From positions 2,976,001 through 3,040,000 of the forward strand of contig NZ_CP176366.1 of NCBI RefSeq assembly GCF_046244385.1: a DNA stretch of 64,000 nt, given 5' to 3'. Below the pieces are notes generated by a model. That model saw nothing but the letters and a program-made list of their open reading frames with translations, was not told the DNA's origin and searched no databases. The DNA comes from Methanospirillum stamsii (lineage in GTDB: Archaea > Halobacteriota > Methanomicrobia > Methanomicrobiales > Methanospirillaceae). Positions within the stretch are counted from its first letter, which is position 1. Each line of letters opens with the position of its first letter. Of this stretch, positions 15,911 to 24,474 are shown piece after piece. Position numbers and translations under genes: made by a program.

Positions 15911-18385
15911 ATGAGTGTGAGTTCAATATTAAATAATATTACAATCGGGAAAAAATTACTTGGAGGATTTATAATTGTTATCTTTCTTATGTCGCTGGTT
16001 ATTGTGGCATGTCTACTTAGTATAAATTCTCTCTCTAATGATGTAAATAACATTTATTACAACGAGGCTTTGCCTATATTTGAGACTGGGAATGTGGAAG
16101 CAAAGCTCAATTCTATCCGTTCGCTGGTTTTCCGTTCTATTGCCATTCCAGAAGAACGGGATACCGATTATGAGCGCATGCTTTCAGAAATTGCTGATAT
16201 TGATCTGATCCTGAGTGAATTAACGAGAGGATATGAGGGTGAAAATCAAAAGGATATTTTTTCAACATTTGAAACGCAGTGGGCCCAGTATAAAGCTGCC
16301 TCATTAAAGGTATACGAACTTGAAAAACTGGGAAAAGAAAAAGAAGCCCGGGTATCGGTGATGGACGGAGGAGAACATGCTACAATCAGACGTGCCACTG
16401 AGTCCACATTTGCTGACCTTCATACACTCCTCCTTACTGAGGCTAAGGAAACACTTCAGGTATCTGAAGAAGAAATGGCCCATTTATATCTTATTATTGT
16501 AATATTTGGCTCTTTAATAATACTCATATCTTTAATAATTGCATACCTTCTCACCCATTCTATTACCCGGCCTCTTGAAGAAGTTATGGACGTTGCTAAC
16601 CGGATTGGTCAGGGTGATAGTAATGCGAGATGTTCTTTTTCCCGGAGTGATGAAATCGGTGTAATGGGATTAGCAGTTGATAAAATGGGAAATACTATCT
16701 CGGAACTGGTGAATGATGCAATCAGTTTGTCAGATGCCTCAGTCCGTGGAGAAATGTCTTACCGCGTTGATCCAGATAAACATGAGGGCGATTTCCGGAA
16801 AATTATCGTCGGGATGAATGATTCACTTGCAGCATATGCAAATCCTTTACGTATAACTGCAGGTTATATCAATGAAATCACACATGGCACCATCCCATCC
16901 CCAATAGAAACTCCTTTTACTGGTTCTTTTGAAGAAATACGTGAAAATCTGAATGAACTGGTTGTCATATTAAACCAGAGAAATAAGGACATAGAACTTT
17001 TAATCTCCAATGGTATTGCAGGGAAACTGGATTTTCGAATAGAAACTTCAAAATATTCTGGGTACAGCAGGGATATGTTCAATGGGATCAATGAGATGCT
17101 GGATTCAATAATTGGTCCTCTTAATATGGCTGCAGAATATGTAGAACGTATCTCCAACGGTGATATTCCCGATTTAATAACAGAAGAATACCGGGGCGAC
17201 TTCTCTCTTATAAAAAATAATCTGAATCATTGTATCGATGCCATCAATCTGATGATATCTGATGCAAATGCCCTTTCAGAAGCGGCGATTGAAGGAAAAC
17301 TGAATATTCGTGCTGATGCATCCAGGCATCAGGGCGATTTCAGACGAATCATTGAAGGAGTAAATTATACTCTAGATGCGGTGATTGAACCGATTCACGA
17401 AGCAATGCGTGTTTCAGAAGAGTATTCAAAAGGGAATTTTACTTCCCGGGTTGATGAAAACCTGAAGATGCAGGGGGAGTATCTCTCCTTTAAGGAGGCC
17501 CTGAACAGGACCGGCATTGAACTCTCCAGAATGATGACCATCATCAATGATGAATTATACCAGGGAGTAAATGTACTTTCATCTGCTTCTTCGGAAATAC
17601 TTTCAGTTACGGCCCAGTTATCATCAAGCACTGCTGAAACTGCATCTGCAGTAAACGAGACATCTGCAACGGTTGAGGAAGTCAGAAAAACCACGGAAGT
17701 TACAAATCAGAAGGCAAAAGCGGTATCTGAAAAAGCCCAGGCAGTAAACCAGGTGGTAAAAACCGGTCAGTCTTCAGTTGAGGAGATCAGTACCGGGATG
17801 ACGCATATTAATCAGCAGATGGAATCAATCGCATCCAATGTTATCAGGTTGTCTGAACAAAGTCAGGCAATTGGTGAGATTATTGTGAGTGTTACTGATA
17901 TTGCTGAACAATCCAATCTTTTAGCGGTGAATGCCTCTATTGAGGCAGCAAAAGCCGGAGAATTTGGAAAAGGGTTCGGTGTTGTGGCACAGGAGATTAA
18001 AACTCTTGCAGAGCAATCAAAGCAGGCAACCACTAATATCCGGAATATACTGACTGACATACAGCGTGGTATCAGTTCTACGGTGATATCCACAGAGCAG
18101 GGAACCAAAACGGTAGCAACCGGGATGAAACTGACAACTGAAGCGCAGGAGGCAATATCGGTTCTTTCACAGAGTATCATTGATGCTGCACGGGCATCGG
18201 TTCAGATAACTGCTTCGAGTCAGGAACAGGTTGTTGGAATGGATCAGATCTCCATTGCCATGGAGAATATCCGGACTGCAGCACAAAATAACCTGGAAGT
18301 AACAAGGCATGTAGAGAAGACAGCTCGCGATCTGCATGACCTTGGAAATAGTCTGAAAGAAATTACCGAACGATTCAGGGTCTGA
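15911..18385 (+). CDS. Methyl-accepting chemoreceptor with extra-cytoplasmic sensor and a long multi-HAMP neck
   Basis: The 824-residue receptor has TM1 at about residues 16-38, an external helical region to about 190 (4HB-like), TM2 at about 192-213 and then HAMP. An extended series of HAMP-like modules follows to about residue 535; several share a GDFRKIIVGMN-type motif (GDFRRIIEGVN, GDFSLIKNNLN). The signalling hairpin has the conserved tip EQSNLLAVNASIEAAKAGE with GFGVVAQEI after it. It would control CheA according to ligand state and be modified by the CheR-TPR and CheB products. It occupies the WspA position, but WspA has only one HAMP. No C-terminal CheR-docking pentapeptide is evident. 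Confidence 0.9.
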   Translation: MSVSSILNNITIGKKLLGGFIIVIFLMSLVIVACLLSINSLSNDVNNIYYNEALPIFETGNVEAKLNSIRSLVFRSIAIPEERDTDYERMLSEIADIDLILSELTRGYEGENQKDIFSTFETQWAQYKAASLKVYELEKLGKEKEARVSVMDGGEHATIRRATESTFADLHTLLLTEAKETLQVSEEEMAHLYLIIVIFGSLIILISLIIAYLLTHSITRPLEEVMDVANRIGQGDSNARCSFSRSDEIGVMGLAVDKMGNTISELVNDAISLSDASVRGEMSYRVDPDKHEGDFRKIIVGMNDSLAAYANPLRITAGYINEITHGTIPSPIETPFTGSFEEIRENLNELVVILNQRNKDIELLISNGIAGKLDFRIETSKYSGYSRDMFNGINEMLDSIIGPLNMAAEYVERISNGDIPDLITEEYRGDFSLIKNNLNHCIDAINLMISDANALSEAAIEGKLNIRADASRHQGDFRRIIEGVNYTLDAVIEPIHEAMRVSEEYSKGNFTSRVDENLKMQGEYLSFKEALNRTGIELSRMMTIINDELYQGVNVLSSASSEILSVTAQLSSSTAETASAVNETSATVEEVRKTTEVTNQKAKAVSEKAQAVNQVVKTGQSSVEEISTGMTHINQQMESIASNVIRLSEQSQAIGEIIVSVTDIAEQSNLLAVNASIEAAKAGEFGKGFGVVAQEIKTLAEQSKQATTNIRNILTDIQRGISSTVISTEQGTKTVATGMKLTTEAQEAISVLSQSIIDAARASVQITASSQEQVVGMDQISIAMENIRTAAQNNLEVTRHVEKTARDLHDLGNSLKEITERFRV

Positions 18386-18393
18386 AAACTATC

Positions 18394-20694
18394 ATGGCTT
18401 TGCAGGACGATGAGTTTCTTGCACGACTGTTGCAGACATTCAGTGAGGAAGCAACAGACCATATTCAGACGATTGTCTCCGGAATACTGGTACTTGAACA
18501 AAATCCGGAAAAAAACCAGTCAGAAGAGATAGAACCAGTATACCGGGCCTGTCATAGTCTGAAAGGGGCGGCAAGAGCTGTTGGCCTGAGGGAAATAGAA
18601 ACCTTGTGTCAGAATCTGGAAACACTTTTTTCGGTTGTCAGAAAAAAAGAATTAATCCTTCAAAACGAGGATTTTGATCTCATCCACCAGGTAATCGGAG
18701 TACTTGAACAGATGCTGGGAGGTAATCGCTCTGTTTCTTCCGTTACACTGATAAAGCAAATTAAGGAAAAAGTTGCTGCCTCCGGAGGTCCTGTTGTTCA
18801 ATTTAGATCGGTTCCTGTATCTCAGGAACCTGAAGTACTCGAAAAACCTCCTTCCCTCCCATCGGAAAAGGATATTGCAAAACCCATAGAGGAATCTGAT
18901 TCCGTGTCTTTTCAGGGCATTACAAAGGTACCTGCATCTTCCATCCGGATATCAGAAGAAAGGCTGAAAAATCTTTATTCGACCGCTGATGATCTTCTCT
19001 CATACCGGTTATCCTCAGGATCACGCCTCTCTGACCTCAAGATGCTCTCGCAGAGACTTCAGGCATGGAGGTGGAGCCTGAATCGCATCGAAGGTGACAT
19101 TGCACTTATCAGAAGAATGGATCTTCAGAATCCGGAATCGGTAAACCGGGTTTTGGCATTTATCGATAATACGAGGGATATGATATCCGGGTGTGAAACT
19201 GAGCTTTCAGCTGGCATCCGAACCATGAACCAGGATCAGAATGAGATGGATACTGTCATTACAGGTCTTATTGAGAGTATCAGGGAAGTAGTTCTTATAC
19301 CTGTTTCATCACTCACTGATACCTATCCCCGGATGATCCGGGATATTGCGAAAGAACAGAATAAAGAGATCAATTTTTCAGTTTCTGGTGATGAAGTGGA
19401 AATTGATAGAAGAGTTCTGGATATTATCAGGGATCCGCTTCTTCACCTTATCAGAAATGCAATTGATCATGGTATTGAGTCTCCTGAAAAAAGAACAGCG
19501 CAGGGGAAAAATCTCAAAGGGAAATTATCTGTTCAGATTGAACATCATCGTGCCAACCAGATACGTATCAGGATCTCTGACGATGGTCAGGGAATTGATC
19601 CAGAAAAGATTAGTGCGTCCGCAGTTTCGAAAGGGTTTCTCTCTAAAGATGAACTCTCTGAACTTGATGATAAAGAAAAAACCCGTCTGATTTTTAAATC
19701 CGGATTATCAACAGCACAGATAGTTACTGAGATGTCCGGAAGAGGGCTGGGTCTCGCAATTGTGCAGGAGAAAATAAATCAGGTAGGTGGATCTGTTCAT
19801 GTAACCAGCAATGTGCAGCAGGGAACAGTGTTCACTCTGAAAATTCCGGTATCTCTGGCAACGTTCCGGGGGGTCATGGTTTATACTGAAAACCGGCCAT
19901 TTTTCATCCCTCTCAAACAGATAATTCGTGTTTTAAATCCGGAATCATCAGATCTCTCTACCATAGAAGGACGGATGTTTATTTCCTACGAAGAAGAGAT
20001 GATTCCGGTTGGATTTCTTGGTTCTATTCTTGGAATTTCAAATGGTACCTCGGATGATAATGAGGGGCACTCTCTGGTTATCGTTAAGTGCTTTAATGGG
20101 AAGATTGGAGTTTTTGTTCAAAGGATAGCAGGAGCAGAGGAGATTGTCATCCGTTCTCTGGGACCTCAACTGAAAGAAGTTAGATTTATCAGCGGAGTAG
20201 CTATTCTCAATTCTACTATGGTAGTTCCGGTCTTACATATGGAAGATGTTGCAAATGCGATGCAGGGGCAGATGCAATCAGATTATCAGGCAAGAGAAAC
20301 AACCCTTTCATTACCGGGTAAGAGGAAAATACTGGTTGCTGAAGATTCCATCACTTCCCGGATGCTTATCAAAAATATTCTGGAAGGTTCCGGATATGAC
20401 GTTGAGACTGCCGTTGATGGTCTGGATGCATTTACCAAGTTAAAGGCGAGTTCATTCGACCTTGTAGTATCGGATGTTGATATGCCAAGGATGAATGGTT
20501 TTATCCTGACAGAAAAAATCCGTGGAGAAAAAAATCTCTCTGATCTTCCAATAATTCTTGTAACATCGCTTGATTCCCGGGAAGATCGTGAACACGGAAT
20601 TCAGGTCGGAGCAAATGCGTATATCATAAAATCGACTTTTGATCAGGGAAATCTTCTTGAAGTAATAAAAAGACTCATAGTAACAGGCAGATAA
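18394..20694 (+). CDS. CheA-type histidine kinase fused to a receiver domain (WspE-like)
   Basis: The 766-residue hybrid kinase has these domains in order. Hpt comes first, with phospho-accepting H54 in CHSLKGAAR. A linker and helical dimerisation region follow to about residue 300. The HATPase has N-box HLIRNAIDHGIE, G1 SDDGQGIDP and G2 SGRGLGLAI. A CheW-like P5 spans about residues 485-620. A C-terminal receiver from about residue 640 has phospho-aspartate in VVSDVDMPRMNG. A CheA with a C-terminal receiver is the WspE/FrzE-type layout. The gene ends on the A of the cheB start codon (TAATG). Confidence 0.92.
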   Translation: MALQDDEFLARLLQTFSEEATDHIQTIVSGILVLEQNPEKNQSEEIEPVYRACHSLKGAARAVGLREIETLCQNLETLFSVVRKKELILQNEDFDLIHQVIGVLEQMLGGNRSVSSVTLIKQIKEKVAASGGPVVQFRSVPVSQEPEVLEKPPSLPSEKDIAKPIEESDSVSFQGITKVPASSIRISEERLKNLYSTADDLLSYRLSSGSRLSDLKMLSQRLQAWRWSLNRIEGDIALIRRMDLQNPESVNRVLAFIDNTRDMISGCETELSAGIRTMNQDQNEMDTVITGLIESIREVVLIPVSSLTDTYPRMIRDIAKEQNKEINFSVSGDEVEIDRRVLDIIRDPLLHLIRNAIDHGIESPEKRTAQGKNLKGKLSVQIEHHRANQIRIRISDDGQGIDPEKISASAVSKGFLSKDELSELDDKEKTRLIFKSGLSTAQIVTEMSGRGLGLAIVQEKINQVGGSVHVTSNVQQGTVFTLKIPVSLATFRGVMVYTENRPFFIPLKQIIRVLNPESSDLSTIEGRMFISYEEEMIPVGFLGSILGISNGTSDDNEGHSLVIVKCFNGKIGVFVQRIAGAEEIVIRSLGPQLKEVRFISGVAILNSTMVVPVLHMEDVANAMQGQMQSDYQARETTLSLPGKRKILVAEDSITSRMLIKNILEGSGYDVETAVDGLDAFTKLKASSFDLVVSDVDMPRMNGFILTEKIRGEKNLSDLPIILVTSLDSREDREHGIQVGANAYIIKSTFDQGNLLEVIKRLIVTGR

Positions 20695-21740
20695 TGATCC
20701 GTGTCCTTTTGGTAGATGATTCTGAGGTAACACTCCAGGTACTACAGAGAATTTTTGAAAAAGAACCTGATATCATGGTAATAGGGCGGGCGAAGAATGG
20801 AAATGAAGCAATTAATCTGACTTCCCGTCTGACTCCTGACATCATCACGATGGATATCAACATGCCAGGACTTGACGGGTTTGTTACGACCCGGAAGATC
20901 ATGGAAAATACTCCGGTCCCGATAATTATTGTCAGTGGTATTGATGATTTAGATGAGATTCGGGCATCTTTTCATGCTGTTGAAGCCGGAGCACTGGCGG
21001 TGTACCGAAAACCTCCGGCAATTGATGACCCGGCATTTGAGGATGCTGCTGCTGAACTGATTCTGGCGATAAGGACGTATTCAGAAGTAAAAGTAATAAA
21101 AAGAAGAAGCAGGCATCTCCCACCCAAAATCCCATCCACTGAACCTGTTTTACCGCCGGAAAAGATCTCAAAAGATATCCGGGTTATTGTTCTTGGTGCC
21201 TCAACCGGAGGGCCCCAGGTTGTCCAGGAAATCCTGATGAATCTTCCATCAGATTTCTCTCTCCCGATGGTACTGGTCCAGCATATGTCACCGGGGTTTA
21301 TTGAAGGGCTTGGATTATGGCTTTTTGAATCAACCGGTTTTAAAACCTGCATTCCTTCTGAAGGTGATCATCTGATGCCAGGAGTCCTCTATATTGCCCC
21401 TGACGGAAAACATACCGGGATTACGGAGGACCTCCGGATTATTTTTTCTAATGACAACCCGGAACATAATCTCCGTCCCTCGGTCTCATATCTGTTTCGA
21501 ACAGCTGCCCTTAATATTGGAAATCGCGTTGCAGGTGTTCTTCTTACCGGCATGGGGCGGGATGGAGCGGATGAGTTGCTACTCATCAGACAAAAAGGTG
21601 GTCTGACGATTATCCAGGACCGGGAATCCTCATTTGTGTATGGCATGCCTGGTGCTGCAGAATCATTATCCGCAGCCATGTATTCTCTCTCTCCTAAAAG
21701 GATTTCTTCAATTCTAACATCTCTGTCCGAGGGCTCATGA
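20694..21740 (+). CDS. CheB-type receptor methylesterase with receiver domain (WspF-like)
   Basis: The 348-residue protein has an N-terminal receiver with phospho-acceptor D54 (IITMDINMPGLDGF) and a C-terminal methylesterase domain. The catalytic triad is visible: serine in LGASTGGPQ, histidine in LVQHMSPGF and aspartate in TGMGRDGAD. It would remove methyl groups from the receptor when phosphorylated by CheA, opposing the CheR-TPR protein. It overlaps cheA by one base and the next gene by 4 bases. It is the only CheB in the window, whereas two CheR genes are present. Confidence 0.93.
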   Translation: MIRVLLVDDSEVTLQVLQRIFEKEPDIMVIGRAKNGNEAINLTSRLTPDIITMDINMPGLDGFVTTRKIMENTPVPIIIVSGIDDLDEIRASFHAVEAGALAVYRKPPAIDDPAFEDAAAELILAIRTYSEVKVIKRRSRHLPPKIPSTEPVLPPEKISKDIRVIVLGASTGGPQVVQEILMNLPSDFSLPMVLVQHMSPGFIEGLGLWLFESTGFKTCIPSEGDHLMPGVLYIAPDGKHTGITEDLRIIFSNDNPEHNLRPSVSYLFRTAALNIGNRVAGVLLTGMGRDGADELLLIRQKGGLTIIQDRESSFVYGMPGAAESLSAAMYSLSPKRISSILTSLSEGS

Positions 21741-23104
21741 CACCTGAAAAATCTCCTTGTATTCTGGTAATTGAAGATAGCAAGACACAGGCTGAGATCC
21801 TTTGTCATTATCTGAAGAGTGCAGGATATAAGGTCAAATGGTCAGAAAATGCTGAGATAGCACTCGAGGAGATGAAAAAGTCTGTTCCTGATCTACTCCT
21901 TTCAGATATTCTGATGCCTGGTATGGATGGATATAGGTTATGTAAAACGGTAAGAGACAGTCCGGAATTTTGTCACATCCCAATTATTCTTGTATCCCAG
22001 TTATCAGACCCGGTTGATATTATCAAGGGTCTTTGTTGCGGAGCTAATGATTTTATCATAAAACCGGTAAAACGGGAATCCATTCTCCGGGAAGTTGCGC
22101 AGGTTCTGGATGATTGTAAGAAAAATCCATTTGGGAAATTATCAAATGCCGAAGATACTCTTTATTCATACAATGGTCATGATTATTCAGTTCGTTCATC
22201 TAAAGAAGATTTACTTCGAATTTTATTTTCCATCTATCAGACCGCTATTTTGAAAAATTACGAACTTGAGAAAACGACTGAAGAACTGAATGAATTTACT
22301 ACCCATCTGGAAGAGACCGTCAATGAAAGAACCCAGGCATTACAAGTAACCAATGAGATAGTTGAACACCTGCTGGTGCAACGAACTGAACTGATAACCC
22401 GTATTGGACATGATCTGAAGACCCCTCTGACCCCCTTGTATGCATTTATTCCATTCCTGGAAAAGAAAGAGGATGATCCTGAAAAGAAAGAAATTCTATC
22501 CCTGCTGGTAAAAGAGATTACGATATTAAAGTTGCTGGTTGAGAGAATTATAAAATTATCTCACATCACTATAGATTCATTTACCAAAGAGATATCCAGC
22601 GTTGATATCTATCCGATAATCCAGGAACTCCTTAACAGTTATTCATATCAGATAAAGGAGAAGAACCTGAGAGTCAGAAATTCGATAAAAAATGGAACAA
22701 TAATTCATATCTCTCCATTCCATGCCACGACGATATTGGAAAATCTCATCTCAAATGCGATTACCTATAATAAAAATGAAGGATTTATTGATATTTGTTA
22801 TGGAAAGGAAGGTAAATACCATATCCTGTTAATTCAGGACACCGGAATCGGGTTGACAGAAAAGCAGGTAGATCATGTATTTGATGACTTTTATAAAGCC
22901 GATGAATCCCGTCATGACCACTCCTCGCACGGTCTCGGTCTTGCCATTGTCCGGCGGATAATAATATTGTATGGGGGATTTGTAAAGGTTGTAAGTGAAG
23001 GGCTCGGTCATGGATCAACATTTGAAGTATGGATTCCATATCAGGACTTTCAGGTTTCATCTGATGTAAATAAGAAAAAAGGAGGCAATAATGGAGATAT
23101 GTAG
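21737..23104 (+). CDS. Receiver-histidine kinase hybrid, first of two at the operon end
   Basis: The 455-residue protein has an N-terminal receiver with D57 in LLLSDILMPGMDGY, followed by a coiled linker (residues about 170-215). The kinase core has H-box IGHDLKTPL, N-box ENLISNAITYNKNEG, G1 QDTGIGL and G2 SHGLGLAI. It has no sensor or DNA-binding domain. It could be phosphorylated by the CheA at its receiver and then pass or tune signal through its kinase. It overlaps cheB by 4 bases and the next, similar gene by 14 bases. It takes the place of the GGDEF output protein WspR in Wsp operons. Confidence 0.88.
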   Translation: MTPEKSPCILVIEDSKTQAEILCHYLKSAGYKVKWSENAEIALEEMKKSVPDLLLSDILMPGMDGYRLCKTVRDSPEFCHIPIILVSQLSDPVDIIKGLCCGANDFIIKPVKRESILREVAQVLDDCKKNPFGKLSNAEDTLYSYNGHDYSVRSSKEDLLRILFSIYQTAILKNYELEKTTEELNEFTTHLEETVNERTQALQVTNEIVEHLLVQRTELITRIGHDLKTPLTPLYAFIPFLEKKEDDPEKKEILSLLVKEITILKLLVERIIKLSHITIDSFTKEISSVDIYPIIQELLNSYSYQIKEKNLRVRNSIKNGTIIHISPFHATTILENLISNAITYNKNEGFIDICYGKEGKYHILLIQDTGIGLTEKQVDHVFDDFYKADESRHDHSSHGLGLAIVRRIIILYGGFVKVVSEGLGHGSTFEVWIPYQDFQVSSDVNKKKGGNNGDM

Positions 23105-24413
23105 TCCCAAAGATGCCGTATCGATTCTTATTGCAGAGGATAGTAAAACCCAGGCTGCTATACTTAGGCACCTACTTGAATCGGCAGGATATTTAGTCAC
23201 CGTTGCATCTAATGGCAGGGAGGCTTTTGAACTTATCCAGAAAAATCCTCCAACAATAGTTCTTACCGATGTTATGATGCCGGAGATGAATGGATATGAA
23301 CTGTGTCGGACAATTAAAGACGATCCAACCACCCGTGATATTCCGGTCATTTTAGTGACCCAGTTATTTGATCCAACCGATGTAATTGAAGGCCTGGCCT
23401 GTGGTGCAGATAATTTCATAATTAAGCCGTATGAACCTGATTATCTCCTTGACAGGGTCGCTGTAATACTTTCAAATAATACCCTGGATTCTGATGTTTG
23501 TGTAGGTGTGGGTGATGAAACCGGCATTCCGGTATTTTTTAACGGGAAAAATCACATTATTACATCTAACAGCAGAAAAATTCTCAATGTCCTACTTTCT
23601 ACCTATGAAATTGCAATTTATAAAAATAACGAACTTCTTGAGGCAAAAGAAAAAGTCGCGGTTATTAATTATCAATTGAGTGAAGCGAATGTTGAACTTT
23701 TAAAGAGTAATTCAAATCTGAAAAATGAGATTCTTGAAAGAAATCGAATTGAACAGGCTCTTTTTCAGTCTAATAAAAAATTATCGTTATTATCATCAAT
23801 AACCCGGCATGATATGAAAAATACCATGATGGCTCTGCTTTCTTATAATGAACTGGCCAGAATGGATAATCCTGCGAAAGAATTCCAGGATTATCTGACA
23901 AAAGAATCTGAAATTTTATCCCGGTTATCTGCCCAGATTGAGTTTACCAGGCTCTATGAAGAATTGGGTGTTAAGGGTGCTATCTGGATAGATCTTTTTG
24001 ATCTTCTAAATAAGGTTATTCTTTCTTTCTCATCGGTAACCATCTCACTTGAATCAGATATTCGCCTGTACGAAATTTTTGTAGATCCGCTTGTTGAAAA
24101 AGTATTTTACAATTTATTAGATAATGCAATTCGTCATGGGGAGAAAGTAACAACAATTTTGATTTCAGCAAAAGAGATGAATGAAAACCTGGAAATTAGT
24201 ATATCTGATGATGGTATCGGAGTCCCGGATGAGGATAAAGAGATGATCTTCAGCCGCGGTTATGGAAAAAATACCGGTCTTGGGTTATTCCTTGTCCGTG
24301 AGATTTTATCAATTACCAATATTTTAATCACCGAATGTGGTATTCCGGGAAAAGGAGCACTTTTTGTTTTAAAAGTCCCCTCAGTTCATTATAGAAAATC
24401 TCATGCTCTATGA
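23091..24413 (+). CDS. Receiver-histidine kinase hybrid, second of two at the operon end
   Basis: The 440-residue protein has an N-terminal receiver with D60 in IVLTDVMMPEMNGY, a coiled linker and a kinase core with H-box ITRHDMKNTMMAL, N-box NLLDNAIRHGE and G-boxes SDDGIGVPDED and NTGLGLFLVREIL. The H-box and catalytic part are of the kind common in methanogen kinases and differ from the upstream hybrid, although the receiver halves are alike (AEDSKTQAAILRHLLESAGY versus EDSKTQAEILCHYLKSAGY). Partial duplication is therefore likely. The start ATG overlaps the upstream gene by 14 bases and has GGAGG upstream. Its output partner is not apparent. Confidence 0.87.
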   Translation: MEICSPKDAVSILIAEDSKTQAAILRHLLESAGYLVTVASNGREAFELIQKNPPTIVLTDVMMPEMNGYELCRTIKDDPTTRDIPVILVTQLFDPTDVIEGLACGADNFIIKPYEPDYLLDRVAVILSNNTLDSDVCVGVGDETGIPVFFNGKNHIITSNSRKILNVLLSTYEIAIYKNNELLEAKEKVAVINYQLSEANVELLKSNSNLKNEILERNRIEQALFQSNKKLSLLSSITRHDMKNTMMALLSYNELARMDNPAKEFQDYLTKESEILSRLSAQIEFTRLYEELGVKGAIWIDLFDLLNKVILSFSSVTISLESDIRLYEIFVDPLVEKVFYNLLDNAIRHGEKVTTILISAKEMNENLEISISDDGIGVPDEDKEMIFSRGYGKNTGLGLFLVREILSITNILITECGIPGKGALFVLKVPSVHYRKSHAL

Positions 24414-24474
24414 AGATAATCTAATTACCCCTTTGTGGATATCTTTCCTCTTTCATTAGAATTTATGGATATTT

